64,000 bases of DNA. Origin: Anaerolineae bacterium (GTDB lineage: Bacteria > Chloroflexota > Anaerolineae > Anaerolineales > Villigracilaceae). Made by a program: the position numbers and the translations under genes. Location: the NCBI GenBank assembly GCA_022013685.1, contig JAKLPV010000027.1:40253-104252 (forward strand), in the 5' to 3' direction. This document shows positions 1 to 8,682 of this stretch, piece after piece. Each line of letters starts with the position of its first letter. Positions within the stretch are counted from its first letter, which is position 1. The notes under the pieces were generated by a model. It was given only the letters and a program-made list of their open reading frames with translations. It made no database searches and was not told where the DNA came from.

Positions 1-1
1 G

Positions 2-250
2 GCTCCCTATAGCGTCTCAAAAGCCGCAGTGGACAAATACAGCCGCGACCTGGCTGCAGAACTGCATGGCACGAATGTGCTGGTCAATTATCTCGACCCG
101 GGTTGGTTGAGGACCGATCTGGGCGGTTCGAACGCTGAAAACGAAGTCGAAACCGTCTTGCCGGGAGCCTTGGTGCCGGCCCTGCTCGAAGATTTTGGGC
201 CAAGCGGGCGTTTCTATGCAGCCCAAGACTACAAGATGCTGGAATTTTGA
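2..250 (+). CDS. Short-chain dehydrogenase/reductase, C-terminal part
   Basis: The first 82 visible codons are the C-terminal half of a Rossmann-fold SDR oxidoreductase; the start lies outside the window. The catalytic YxxxK motif is visible as Y-S-V-S-K near the left edge, followed by the helix that normally follows it. The PGW-RTDL stretch is the usual 'PG' motif after strand 6 that contacts the nicotinamide. The substrate cannot be told from this fragment. The stop TGA overlaps the TTG start of the next small gene (TTGA), so the two are probably cotranscribed. Confidence 0.85.
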   Translation, partial: APYSVSKAAVDKYSRDLAAELHGTNVLVNYLDPGWLRTDLGGSNAENEVETVLPGALVPALLEDFGPSGRFYAAQDYKMLEF

Positions 251-474
251 TTTACCGGGATATTTTCTTGGAAACCAATCTTTCTGAACGCTACAACGAT
301 GGGCTTGTTCCCGCACCAAAATCGGACAGTGAGCCGAAACGCTTGCGTCCCCCCGCCTGGCGGCCCACCCCGGCCCAGGTAACCTTGGCGCGTGGAGCGT
401 TGAAGAAAAATCTGCTCATCCTGACTTTTATCCTGCTCCTGATTGGCTCGTTCGTGGAGTGGCTGACACGATGA
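247..474 (+). CDS. Small single-pass membrane protein, unknown function
   Basis: A 75-residue protein starting at a TTG that overlaps the SDR stop. The N-terminal two thirds is polar and Pro/Arg-rich; the last ~22 residues are one strongly hydrophobic helix preceded by two lysines (KKNLLILTFILLL...), so it should sit in the membrane with a cytoplasmic N-terminus. Its TGA overlaps the ATG of the helicase gene (ATGA), which indicates translational coupling. I do not recognise a family. The call rests on the tight overlaps at both ends and the clean membrane segment; the TTG start is the weakest point. Confidence 0.6.
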   Translation: MIYRDIFLETNLSERYNDGLVPAPKSDSEPKRLRPPAWRPTPAQVTLARGALKKNLLILTFILLLIGSFVEWLTR

Positions 475-3407
475 GCTTTGTGCGCTGTGCCCTGCCCCAT
501 CCGGTCTTCGTTGTTCTGACCGAGCGCTGCCTGGCCAAAGCTGCCGAGGACTATCCCGGCATTCCCTTTCCGCAAAATGCGGCGGAGGTCGAGGCGGATT
601 TTCTCGAGGCGGAGCAAGGCGTCCTGGTTCTGGTGGATGAAAAACAAGCGGACAACCCGCGGCTTTCCTTCTGCACCCCGCGCTTTGAACTTGTCTGCGG
701 GCTGACTCAGCAAAAGGATGCCTGGTTTGCCATTCGGATGGCCCCGCTCGGACTGCGCACTCACAACCAGCTTGTGCGCGGCGCAGTACACGTCGCGCCT
801 CAGGCTTGGAGCGTGGTTGATGATCTGTCCGAACTCAACGGCCAGGCTGAGAACATTGCCCAGACCGGCCTCGACGCTATCTTGAGCGCCTGGAAACAGG
901 CGCGCCAACCGGTCAAGAGTAAACCGCTCGCCCCAAAATCGGGAATATCGGCGGCGCAGCAAGCTTTTCTGGCGAACGTGGACACCCTGATTGACCTGGC
1001 CTGTGAAGTGGAATTGGAACAGGCTGCCCGCCAGGAGCGAGCCCCGGTTCGGGCCGCCGAGCCGGTCTCCGGGTCGGTTTGGCGGTTTTCGCTCGACAAG
1101 CCGGCCAGTTTTCGGGTTGGCGATTATCTGCAAGCGGGGAACGGAGCAACAGCAGGCGAAGCAGACGGGGTGGTCGTGGAAGCCCGGGGTGATGTGCTCG
1201 TGCTGCGTTTTTACAAGCCAATGGAACCCAAACGAGTTCAGCAAATTAAATGGCTCGCGCCAAAAATCTCCACCAAACAATACACCATCCAGCATGAAGC
1301 TGTGCGCGCCCTGCGCAACAATGAATCGCTAAACCCTCATCTGCTCGCGCAGATCATTGAAAATCGTTTTGCGGACTATCCCCTCCCAAAGGCCGCCGCC
1401 CGGTCGGACAAGTTCAACCCGGCCCAGCAGGCGATGATCGAACGCGCCCTGCTCGTACCAGATATGCTTCTGGCGCTGGGGCCGCCTGGAACTGGAAAAA
1501 CAGAAACCATTCGCGAGATTGTTGCCCGTGAGGCCGCCCTGGGCCGGAAAGTCTTGGTGACATCCAGGAACAATAAAGCCGTGGATAATGTCCTGGATGG
1601 GTTAACGAACGTCCACGCCCTGCGCATTGGCCGGGAGGAAGTGGTCGCGCCTGAAGTGCGCCCGCTGCTGGTCGATCGCCAATCCGACGCGATGAAGAGC
1701 AAGATTTTGGAAAACGTTCAGCCTGTTCAGGCCAGGCTGGATAAACTGAACGACCTCTGGCCGCAGATCCAGGAGGCTTTTGCGCGGCTTTCTGAATTGA
1801 CCGGTGACTGGCAAAGCGCGCATGCCGCACTCGATAACGAGCGCTTCCAGCTAACGAACTGGCAGGCGGCATCTTATACACGCGTGGAATATACGCTGGC
1901 CCGCCAGGAAAAAATCACCCGCCAGCTAAACGCCGATTTGGAAGAGTTGGCCCATCAGGCCGAAACCTTGCAGCGCCAACTGGAGATATTCCAGAACTTA
2001 AGCAAACTTCCCTTATTGGGCGGTTTTTTCATCCTTTGGGCTGAAGGAATCTCCAAAAACTGGCAGGAGGTCGCGCGGCAGCACCAGGCAGTCTTGCAGA
2101 AAATGCGCAAATCGCTGCAGACAGCACGCCAAATATGGGAATCGTACCGGCAGTTTGTCACAGCGGGAGAACAGGCGCTGCAATTCAAACGCGCCATTGT
2201 CCAGGCCGAAGTAAAGATGGAGCTGACCCAGGAGGAAATCACCAGCGCACTGGATGAACTCGCCGAACTGGGCAAAGAGCTGCCCAAAGCGCCCGCCCAG
2301 CCGGAGACGGTCACGCCCTCCGCGCTGGAGTCCCTGTTCAAGGAATGGCAAACCTGGCATGAATATCAAACCCGCCGCCGTGAATTGCTTGGCGAGTGGC
2401 GCGAAATGCTCCAGACCCGCCCGCAAGCCCTGTACCCAACCCTGATTCGCAGCGCGGATGTGGTCGGGGCGACCTGTATCGGTATTGCCACCGATGCGCG
2501 CTTCGAAGACCTGGATTTCGACCTGGTTATCGCCGACGAGGCCGGGCAGATCCAGGTGATGGATTTGCTCGTCCCGCTGGTGCGGGCGCGGCGCGCCGTT
2601 TTGGTGGGCGATCACCTTCAGCTTCCGCCGTTGGTCGAACCGGAAATTGTCCAGAAAATTCGCGAGAACGAACCCGAAAACCAGGAACTCGGCCAATGGC
2701 TCGAAAAAAGCCTGTTCGAGCGCCTGATCGAACGCTCTGAGACTCCCGACAGCCATAAAATCATGCTCGATACCCAGTACCGTATGCCGCGCCAGATCGC
2801 CGATTTTATCTCCGGCCAGTTTTATGGCGGCAAATATCACACCGGCGCCGACAAGCCGCATAGCGATCCGTTTTTCAGCGGCAGCCCGATGGTTTTTGTA
2901 GACACCAAGAAGGAAGTCCGTCATTACGAACAGCGCGCCGAGGACAGCCAGGGCTATTTCAACCCGACCGAAGCGCGCCTGATCTGCGATCTGTTGCAGG
3001 CCTACCAGGCCAAAGATGTCCAGGCCGGGGTGATCGTGCCGTATAAAAAACAGGCCGAGGTTATTCGCCGTGAAATGCGCAAACGCGACAGCGGGCTGAG
3101 CGAGGACGACTTGATCAGCCGGATTGCCACGGTCGATTCCTTCCAGGGGAAGGAGCAGGATGTCATCTTGTTTGGCTTCACCCGCAGCAACGCTGAAGGC
3201 CGAATCGGCTTCCTGGCCGAGTTGCGCCGCTTGAACGTCAGCCTGACGCGCGCACGCCGCCAGTTGATTTTGGTCGGCGACTCGCTGACCCTGTCCGGCA
3301 CCCCCGACCCGGACTTTGCGCGGCTCTTCAAAGCCTTGCTCGAAAGCGTCAAAAAGACTCCCAAAGGCCATATTTATGCCAGCGAACTCTCCCGCCAGCT
3401 CCAATAA
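471..3407 (+). CDS. UPF1/DNA2-like superfamily 1 helicase
   Basis: A 978-residue SF1 helicase. Walker A (GPPGTGKTE) is near residue 337, Walker B (DEAGQ) near 688, motif III (VGDHLQLPP) just after, then the QYRMP motif, the VDSFQGKE motif near 888 and the SLTRAR motif VI near 930. This is the UPF1/DNA2/SMUBP2 arrangement, in which a nucleic-acid duplex is unwound by ATP hydrolysis. About 280 residues rich in Gln, Leu and Glu lie between motifs I and II and look coiled-coil, an unusually long insert. The N-terminal ~280 residues match no domain I recognise. An upstream GTG at 459 is in frame, but the ATG at 471 forms an ATGA overlap with the upstream gene and is preferred. The downstream gene begins inside this one. 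Confidence 0.88.
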   Translation: MSFVRCALPHPVFVVLTERCLAKAAEDYPGIPFPQNAAEVEADFLEAEQGVLVLVDEKQADNPRLSFCTPRFELVCGLTQQKDAWFAIRMAPLGLRTHNQLVRGAVHVAPQAWSVVDDLSELNGQAENIAQTGLDAILSAWKQARQPVKSKPLAPKSGISAAQQAFLANVDTLIDLACEVELEQAARQERAPVRAAEPVSGSVWRFSLDKPASFRVGDYLQAGNGATAGEADGVVVEARGDVLVLRFYKPMEPKRVQQIKWLAPKISTKQYTIQHEAVRALRNNESLNPHLLAQIIENRFADYPLPKAAARSDKFNPAQQAMIERALLVPDMLLALGPPGTGKTETIREIVAREAALGRKVLVTSRNNKAVDNVLDGLTNVHALRIGREEVVAPEVRPLLVDRQSDAMKSKILENVQPVQARLDKLNDLWPQIQEAFARLSELTGDWQSAHAALDNERFQLTNWQAASYTRVEYTLARQEKITRQLNADLEELAHQAETLQRQLEIFQNLSKLPLLGGFFILWAEGISKNWQEVARQHQAVLQKMRKSLQTARQIWESYRQFVTAGEQALQFKRAIVQAEVKMELTQEEITSALDELAELGKELPKAPAQPETVTPSALESLFKEWQTWHEYQTRRRELLGEWREMLQTRPQALYPTLIRSADVVGATCIGIATDARFEDLDFDLVIADEAGQIQVMDLLVPLVRARRAVLVGDHLQLPPLVEPEIVQKIRENEPENQELGQWLEKSLFERLIERSETPDSHKIMLDTQYRMPRQIADFISGQFYGGKYHTGADKPHSDPFFSGSPMVFVDTKKEVRHYEQRAEDSQGYFNPTEARLICDLLQAYQAKDVQAGVIVPYKKQAEVIRREMRKRDSGLSEDDLISRIATVDSFQGKEQDVILFGFTRSNAEGRIGFLAELRRLNVSLTRARRQLILVGDSLTLSGTPDPDFARLFKALLESVKKTPKGHIYASELSRQLQ

Positions 3408-4599
3408 GTACCTGCTTTACAGCCATTACAAAGCCCTCGACCTGGTGCAGGAAATGGGATTGATTCCCGTGCGCGTGTTCCGGGTGTTGTACCCGCTCTG
3501 GCGCGTGCGCGTCGATGGCCGCCAGCGGGTGACAGCCGAGTTCGACGAGTTGGAGTGGTTTATCGAGCGCGGAATCCATGAAGGCGACCTGCACTCTGTT
3601 TCGGAACTGGCGGATTTTCTCGGGCTGGAGGCGGCTTTCGTTCAGAAACTGCTCCAGCAGGCGCGCGAGATCGAGCATATCAGCGGCAGCGACGGGCAGC
3701 TTTCACTGACCGCCCTTGGCAGCGACTCTGTCAGGGATCGGGTCCGTTACGAAGATCGAAAACTCGGCGCAGAGTTGTATTTTGACGCTCTGGGCAACAT
3801 GCCCCTGACCCTGGAACATTACAAAATACCGATCCTGGAAACCCTGCCCGATAAAACACCCTTCCAGGCTTTCCACCATTTCGACCAGGCCTGGAACACC
3901 GACGCGCTGGAACAATTGTTAAAAAGCCCAAACAAAGACCAGCTTAACCTGCCCGATGAGATCAGCGCCGCGCAACTGGTCAGCCGCGACCCGGTCTATT
4001 TGCCGGCCTATTTCGTCGAGGCGCATGAGAACAAACCGGAAGGCTTGTTCAGTCTGCTGGTTTTCAGCCAGGTGCGCGGCCTGCGCGACACTACCCTGGA
4101 ATATGCGGTCAACCGCGATCCCAAAGTTTTTCGCGCGCTCGCAGCGCGAACAAACAACCGGGCCGAATCGGTCCAAAGGCATTTCGAGCAGAGCGGGCTG
4201 AGGAAGGACGCCTGGTACCTGAACGAAAATGGTCCCTGGGGCGCACAGGTGATGGTAGACGGGGATGTTTTCCTGCCCGGGCCGGCTGGCGATGAAGACG
4301 AGAACGGCCGCCTGACCTTACGCAGTGTCGGGCGCTATACCCTGATCTTTGATTGGTGTATCTGGGTCATGTGCGACGACCCGAAAATCCGCGCCCAGGC
4401 CGCCGCCGAGCAATTGCTCGAATGGCTGCAAAACGCCAATATCCGCCCATCACAGTTCGAGACCAGGCAGAAAATCGTCAGCATCGGCCAGCGCCTGAGG
4501 GTCGATAATCCAAGCATCCAGGACTTGCTCACCCAGGCCCGGCGCGACGGCCTATCCCGCGCAGCGGAGCGCCTGGAAGAAATGGATGATGACGAATGA
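3376..4599 (+). CDS. Helicase-linked protein with winged-helix-like N-terminus
   Basis: A 407-residue protein starting at an ATG 32 bases inside the helicase gene and ending in an ATGA overlap with the esterase gene. Residues ~45-110 (VSELADFLGLEAAFVQKLL followed by a short wing-like stretch) resemble a winged helix, so nucleic-acid contact is plausible. The remainder has no motif I recognise and is acidic at its C-terminus. The strong overlap with the helicase suggests the products act together. The reading frame is open much further upstream within the helicase gene, but the codon use there is that of a shadow frame, so the short start was chosen. Function is not assigned. Confidence 0.75.
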   Translation: MPANSPASSNKYLLYSHYKALDLVQEMGLIPVRVFRVLYPLWRVRVDGRQRVTAEFDELEWFIERGIHEGDLHSVSELADFLGLEAAFVQKLLQQAREIEHISGSDGQLSLTALGSDSVRDRVRYEDRKLGAELYFDALGNMPLTLEHYKIPILETLPDKTPFQAFHHFDQAWNTDALEQLLKSPNKDQLNLPDEISAAQLVSRDPVYLPAYFVEAHENKPEGLFSLLVFSQVRGLRDTTLEYAVNRDPKVFRALAARTNNRAESVQRHFEQSGLRKDAWYLNENGPWGAQVMVDGDVFLPGPAGDEDENGRLTLRSVGRYTLIFDWCIWVMCDDPKIRAQAAAEQLLEWLQNANIRPSQFETRQKIVSIGQRLRVDNPSIQDLLTQARRDGLSRAAERLEEMDDDE

Positions 4600-5372
4600 A
4601 GCTCAATCTTTTTCTCGTTTTGGGGCTGTTCTTACTTCCATCTTGCGTTAACAGCCCGGGGATCGCCACGCTTTCGGCGGATTGTAAAGATGCGGGACAG
4701 ACTCAGTCGGCCAGTCTGGAAGAAACGTCAAGAGGTTATTCCTACCGGTTCCAAATCCACCTGCCGCCCTGCTTCGATCCTGCGTCTGAAAACCCGTATC
4801 CGGTCCTTTATCTTATTCCCGGGCGAGGCAGCAGTTCTGACGCCTGGTTTTCTGCCGGGGTTGGCAAGATCGTCGATGAGCTTATTCTTGATCGGGAAAT
4901 CCCCCCGTTCATTCTTGTTGTCACACAGGATACCAATAGCGATCCATACGCCAGCGTGATCGTACAAGACCTGATGCCCCATATCAAAGAGCATTATCCC
5001 ATTCACCCTGAGCGGCGCTACCAGGCCGTGGCGGGCGGATCTCTTGGCGGTATTGCCGCGTATCGCATTGTTTTCGCAAACCCTGAACAATTTTCAAGCG
5101 CCGCCATGTTTGGCAGCGGGGTGATCTCTGGCGAGGAAAAACAAGTGCGAACCTGGCTGGAGCAAATGCAACCCGCAACAAAGCCGCGCGTTTTTCTTAA
5201 TTGCGGTACTGAGGATGTGCTTATGTTGGAGCGCGCCGAAATCATGACCAAGCTATTATACGAGCATGAAATTTCTCATGTGCTGCATGTTGGACAGGGT
5301 GACCATTCTTATACCTATTGGGCCTCGATGTTCCCAACCTATTTACGCTGGCTGGCCGAAGACTGGCAATAA
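4596..5372 (+). CDS. Esterase-D-like alpha/beta-hydrolase lipoprotein
   Basis: A 258-residue exported hydrolase. The N-terminus is a lipoprotein signal with lipobox LPSC at about residue 17, so the mature protein should be anchored on the outer face of the membrane. The body is of the esterase D/enterochelin-esterase type: YPVLYLIPG near the oxyanion region, the nucleophile elbow GGSLGG near residue 150, and a C-terminal GDHS supplying the catalytic His. Natural substrate unknown. It is paralogous to the lipoprotein at 34817-35797, which shares the layout LPxC...YPVLYL...IPPF. Start overlaps the upstream stop (ATGA), so it is probably the last gene of the operon that begins upstream of this window. 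Confidence 0.85.
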   Translation: MKLNLFLVLGLFLLPSCVNSPGIATLSADCKDAGQTQSASLEETSRGYSYRFQIHLPPCFDPASENPYPVLYLIPGRGSSSDAWFSAGVGKIVDELILDREIPPFILVVTQDTNSDPYASVIVQDLMPHIKEHYPIHPERRYQAVAGGSLGGIAAYRIVFANPEQFSSAAMFGSGVISGEEKQVRTWLEQMQPATKPRVFLNCGTEDVLMLERAEIMTKLLYEHEISHVLHVGQGDHSYTYWASMFPTYLRWLAEDWQ

Positions 5373-5465
5373 ATCGATTTTTACTGCCAGCCGGTTGCTC
5401 TTTACCAGCCTGAGCGGCCCGTTGCGGTCAAGATTATTCGAACGGATGTAGTTGGGGGAGTAAAG

Positions 5466-5564
5466 ATGAGTTCCTGCTGCGTTTTCGGCGTGAAGCCAAA
5501 GCATGGCACAATACTGCACTATTCTTATCCGAATTGGATTACAATCAATTCATGGACAAGGTAG
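5466..5564 (+). CDS. Possible 32-aa upstream ORF before the Crp gene
   Basis: A short ORF (begins M-S-S-C-C-V-F-G-V-K) preceded by a purine-rich GGGGGAG five bases before ATG. Its stop lies 13 bases inside the Crp-family gene, so translating ribosomes would end next to the regulator's start, which itself has no good SD. It could be a coupling leader peptide or a chance ORF; there is no homology argument. Confidence 0.3.
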   Translation: MSSCCVFGVKPKHGTILHYSYPNWITINSWTR

Positions 5565-6253
5565 CACAAGAACTCGTTTGCCAATCTAGTTTGTTTCAAG
5601 GTATCAGCCCGGCGGGGATAGAGCAGGCGCTTGCCTCTGGTGTGTTGCGTTCGGTGGAGGAAGGTGGTTTTTTCTTCATGCAGGGTGACCCGGCTGCCCA
5701 TGCCTACGTGCTGTTGAGTGGGCGAGTCAAAATGGTGCAAATTACACCCAACGGACAGCAGATCACCCTGCGGATCATGACATCTGGTCAAACTTTTGGG
5801 GGGATTGCGATCTTGCAGCCACAAGCGGGGTATCCGGCAACTTCGCAGGCAGAAGATGATAGCGCTGCCATAGCATGGGATACCGCCCATTTGCGTGAGT
5901 TGACGAAAACCGAACCTTCGATTTCCCTCAATGCAATGCAATTGATGCACGGCTATATTACCGAGCTGCAAGAACGCCAGCAGTCGCTTGTCACTGGGCG
6001 AGTGGAGCAGCGTATCGCCCGCATCCTGCTTAAGCTGGCCTCTGAATCCGGGAAAAAGGTGCAGGATGGAGTCCTGATTAATATCCCCCTTACCCGCCGG
6101 GATGTAGCCGAGATGAGCGGCACTACACTTTTCACTGTCAGCCGCACGCTGAACGAGTGGGAACGCGGTGGTTTGCTCAAAATTGGGCGAGAGAAAGTCA
6201 TCATCCGTGAACCGCATGGCTTGGTAAAAATAGCGGACGACCTGATGAAATAG
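5552..6253 (+). CDS. Crp/Fnr-family transcription regulator
   Basis: A 233-residue regulator. The N-terminal ~120 residues form a cyclic-nucleotide-type beta roll (FFMQGDPAAHAYVLLSGRVKM, then the QITLRIM region), a long dimerisation helix follows, and the C-terminal HTH_Crp reads LTRRDVAEMSGTTLFTVSRT near residues 175-195. There is no N-terminal FNR-type Cys cluster, so Fe-S oxygen sensing is unlikely; an NNR/DNR-like haem or nitrosative sensor is possible but unproven. It sits directly upstream of a copper nitrite reductase, so control of that gene is the likely role. A TTG at 5534 is in frame, but the ATG at 5552 is chosen. An ATTGG...ATCAAT imperfect dyad at 5533-5549 just before the ATG might be an autoregulatory site. 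Confidence 0.88.
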   Translation: MDKVAQELVCQSSLFQGISPAGIEQALASGVLRSVEEGGFFFMQGDPAAHAYVLLSGRVKMVQITPNGQQITLRIMTSGQTFGGIAILQPQAGYPATSQAEDDSAAIAWDTAHLRELTKTEPSISLNAMQLMHGYITELQERQQSLVTGRVEQRIARILLKLASESGKKVQDGVLINIPLTRRDVAEMSGTTLFTVSRTLNEWERGGLLKIGREKVIIREPHGLVKIADDLMK

Positions 6254-6275
6254 AAAATCTTCGAAACTTGCTCAA

Positions 6276-6306
6276 AACAGCGGGGGAAAAATACCCTGCT
6301 GTTTTT
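6276..6306 (+). terminator. Rho-independent terminator after the Crp gene
   Basis: A 10-bp stem (AACAGCGGGG / CCCTGCTGTT, with one G-T pair) closes an 8-base loop and is followed by five T. It separates the regulator from nirK, which should therefore have its own promoter in the next ~100 bases. Confidence 0.75.
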
Positions 6307-6411
6307 ATTTGTGCCAGCGCAAAGACTATCCAGAGCAAAAAGTGTAGTATAGGATAAATCAACTGCGTTTTGTCTGAATTGCGCCATGTTTATAAAATAA
6401 GGAAAATATTC

Positions 6412-8232
6412 ATGAAAACTCTTAAAACTCTTTGGGGTACCCTGTTAATCCTGGTCATCTTGTCTGCTTGTGCGCCAGCGGCAGATGTTGTTCCCGTTAA
6501 TACCGAATATGTCTTGACCACCGCCATGCATGGCGGCAAATTCGTCTACCTCGGTGTGGATGGCGATATTAACGGGCTGTTCAACCCGGCTCTGCACGCC
6601 AAACCGGGCGAGCGTATTACGATCCTGCTGGTCAACAGCGGTGAGGGAAAGCACGATATTGTTTTCCCGGCGCTGAATGTCCATTCGGACACGATCACCA
6701 AACGGGGTGAAACAACATCTGTTACCTTTGTCGTCCCGGAGAAGGATATCGCGCTCGAATATTACGATTCCAACCATGAGAAAGTCGGCATGAAGGGCGT
6801 TTTGCTGGTAGGAGATATTATCTCCAGTGAGCCGCTGGCGGCAGCCGAGGTCTCTGCCGCTGTTTCTGCGCCGAGTACAACCGGCGTGACCGTGGAATAC
6901 ACTCTGGAAAGCGGCCTGATGGAGGGCAAGATGGTCTTCATCGGCAAGGGTGGCGAAATTGACGGGCAAATGAACCCTGATTTGAAAGTTAATCTTGGCG
7001 ATACTGTCAAAATTATTCTTTCCAGCGGCGAAGGCGCGATGCACAACTTCTACATTGATGAACTTAACGTCAAATCAGCTGATTTCATTGGAAGCGATAG
7101 CGTCACTGTCGAGTTCATGGCTGCCGAGGAAGGAACATTCGAATATTATTGCGCCGTTCCAGGTCACAGGCAGGCGGGCATGTTCGGAAAATTCATCGTC
7201 GGCTCGGGCATTTCAACTGTGCAAACCACCGGCGGCAACACGTACACCAGTTCCAGCCCACAGACAGCAACCGTCAGCGCCGGCCCGGCTGACGCGAATG
7301 CAGTAGATATTATCCGTGACCCGAGTGACGTTCCTGCCCCAATCGGCAATCGCGGCCCTGAGAAAATAATTGTCGAGTTGGAAACCGTGGAACTGGTTGG
7401 TAAACTGGCAGACGGCGCCACCTTCAAATATTGGACCTTCAACGGCACAGTCCCCGGCCCATTCCTGCGTGTACGCGTGGGCGACACCCTCGAAGTACAC
7501 CTCAAGAACCTGCCCGATAGCATGATGGCGCACTCTGTGGATTTCCACGCAACTACAGGCCCCGGTGGCGGTGCAGTTGTTACCCAGACCATGCCTGGCG
7601 GCGAAACCATGTTTACCTTCAAGGCAACCAACCCTGGTTTATATGTTTATCACTGCGCCACCCCGATGGTTGCGCATCATATCGCGAACGGCATGTATGG
7701 GCTGATACTGGTTGAGCCTGAAGGCGGCCTGCCTGCTGTTGACCGTGAGTTCTATGTGATGCAGGGCGAACTGTACACCGCCCAACCCTTTGGAACTGCC
7801 GGCGCGCTGACCGACGACATTACCAAATTGCTGGACGAAAACCCCGAATACTTTGTCTTCAATGGTGCGGCCATGGGATTGGCCAGCGAAGAGCACATGC
7901 TCCGCGCCAATGTCGGCGAGACCGTGCGTATCTACTTTGGCGTCGGCGGACCCAACTTCACATCCTCATTCCACGTGATCGGCGAAATTTTCGACCGTGT
8001 CTATGATCAAGCCTCCCTGACCTCCGACCCGTTGACCGATGTGCAAACCACGCTTGTTCCTCCCGGCGGCGCGACGATGGTCGAATTCAAACTGGAAGTG
8101 CCGGGCCGTTATATCCTGGTTGACCATGCCCTATCGAGGCTGGAGCGTGGCCTGGCTGGCTTCTTGATGGTCGAAGGCGACGAGAATACTGACATCTTTG
8201 ACGGAACCATTACCCCCGGCAGCGGACACTAA
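6412..8232 (+). CDS. nirK: Copper nitrite reductase with two N-terminal cupredoxin domains
   Basis: A 606-residue lipoprotein (lipobox LSAC near residue 20) that should reduce nitrite to nitric oxide outside the membrane. Residues ~30-130 form a cupredoxin-like domain that lacks the Cys/His/Met copper ligands. Residues ~150-265 form a second cupredoxin with an intact type-1 ligand string (YYCAVPGHRQAGMFG). The NirK core starts near 310: HSVDFHA supplies the type-2 site Asp/His, YHCATPMVAHHIANGM supplies type-1 Cys, His and Met, and FTSSFHVIGEIFD carries the substrate-site His. Standard NirK is about 340-380 residues, so this is a fusion carrying its own putative electron-transfer domain. The ATG at 6412 follows AAGGAAAA and is chosen over an upstream in-frame start. 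The next gene begins four bases after the stop. Confidence 0.9.
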   Translation: MKTLKTLWGTLLILVILSACAPAADVVPVNTEYVLTTAMHGGKFVYLGVDGDINGLFNPALHAKPGERITILLVNSGEGKHDIVFPALNVHSDTITKRGETTSVTFVVPEKDIALEYYDSNHEKVGMKGVLLVGDIISSEPLAAAEVSAAVSAPSTTGVTVEYTLESGLMEGKMVFIGKGGEIDGQMNPDLKVNLGDTVKIILSSGEGAMHNFYIDELNVKSADFIGSDSVTVEFMAAEEGTFEYYCAVPGHRQAGMFGKFIVGSGISTVQTTGGNTYTSSSPQTATVSAGPADANAVDIIRDPSDVPAPIGNRGPEKIIVELETVELVGKLADGATFKYWTFNGTVPGPFLRVRVGDTLEVHLKNLPDSMMAHSVDFHATTGPGGGAVVTQTMPGGETMFTFKATNPGLYVYHCATPMVAHHIANGMYGLILVEPEGGLPAVDREFYVMQGELYTAQPFGTAGALTDDITKLLDENPEYFVFNGAAMGLASEEHMLRANVGETVRIYFGVGGPNFTSSFHVIGEIFDRVYDQASLTSDPLTDVQTTLVPPGGATMVEFKLEVPGRYILVDHALSRLERGLAGFLMVEGDENTDIFDGTITPGSGH

Positions 8233-8236
8233 TCTA

Positions 8237-8455
8237 ATGGAACACCCGTGCCTTTCTCCTCAAACTTCGATCGCAGACCTGTTGGCCGCTTCCCCACGGA
8301 TGGCAAGCACGCTGCTCGACCTGCGCGTGGATTGTATCGGGTGTTCCATGAACCATTTTTGCGATTTGCAAGAGATGTGCCACCAGTATGGTTTGGAACT
8401 TGAAACCGTTATGAAACAATTATCAAAAAAACTGGAAGTCCACGCCAACCACTGA
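8237..8455 (+). CDS. DUF1858-like small protein
   Basis: A 72-residue protein with the DUF1858 / ScdA N-terminal pattern: a short helix (SIADLLAASPRMASTLLDL), then CIGCSM and FCDLQEMCHQYG, then a C-terminal helix. This fold accompanies iron-sulfur repair (RIC/ScdA) and nitrosative-stress proteins in many bacteria. It starts four bases after nirK, so it is cotranscribed and may help cope with NO made by NirK (inference). An upstream in-frame start inside nirK is possible but would add an unrelated segment. Confidence 0.8.
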   Translation: MEHPCLSPQTSIADLLAASPRMASTLLDLRVDCIGCSMNHFCDLQEMCHQYGLELETVMKQLSKKLEVHANH

Positions 8456-8606
8456 TCTGGGTATCGCCTGTAACTTACAAAATGGCGCAGACGGTCCCGC
8501 CCGGACGGGCAAGTTTGTTCATCGAAGCCTTCTTTGGCTGGGTTTGTTGTAAACTCATTCTCCAGCTTTGAGGGTTTCTTTGCTTTTCTGGAGTGCGAAT
8601 TTTGAA

Positions 8607-8635
8607 TTGCACAAATTCGCGTTTAGTTGTATGAT
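8607..8635 (+). promoter_or_regulatory. Sigma-70-type promoter for the FHA operon
   Basis: TTGCAC and TATGAT are separated by 17 bases, about 47 bases upstream of the FHA gene. The rest of the 8456-8682 gap shows no ORF with an SD that I would support; it contains a short CCCGCCCGGACGGGC dyad. Confidence 0.65.
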
Positions 8636-8682
8636 TTAGGTAGCCCCAAAAATCTCAATATGAGGGAATAGAAAGAGACAGA

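Noticed and set aside
2013..3404. A 463-codon open frame on the - strand
   Set aside because: Shadow of the helicase gene, which has all its motifs in the + frame.
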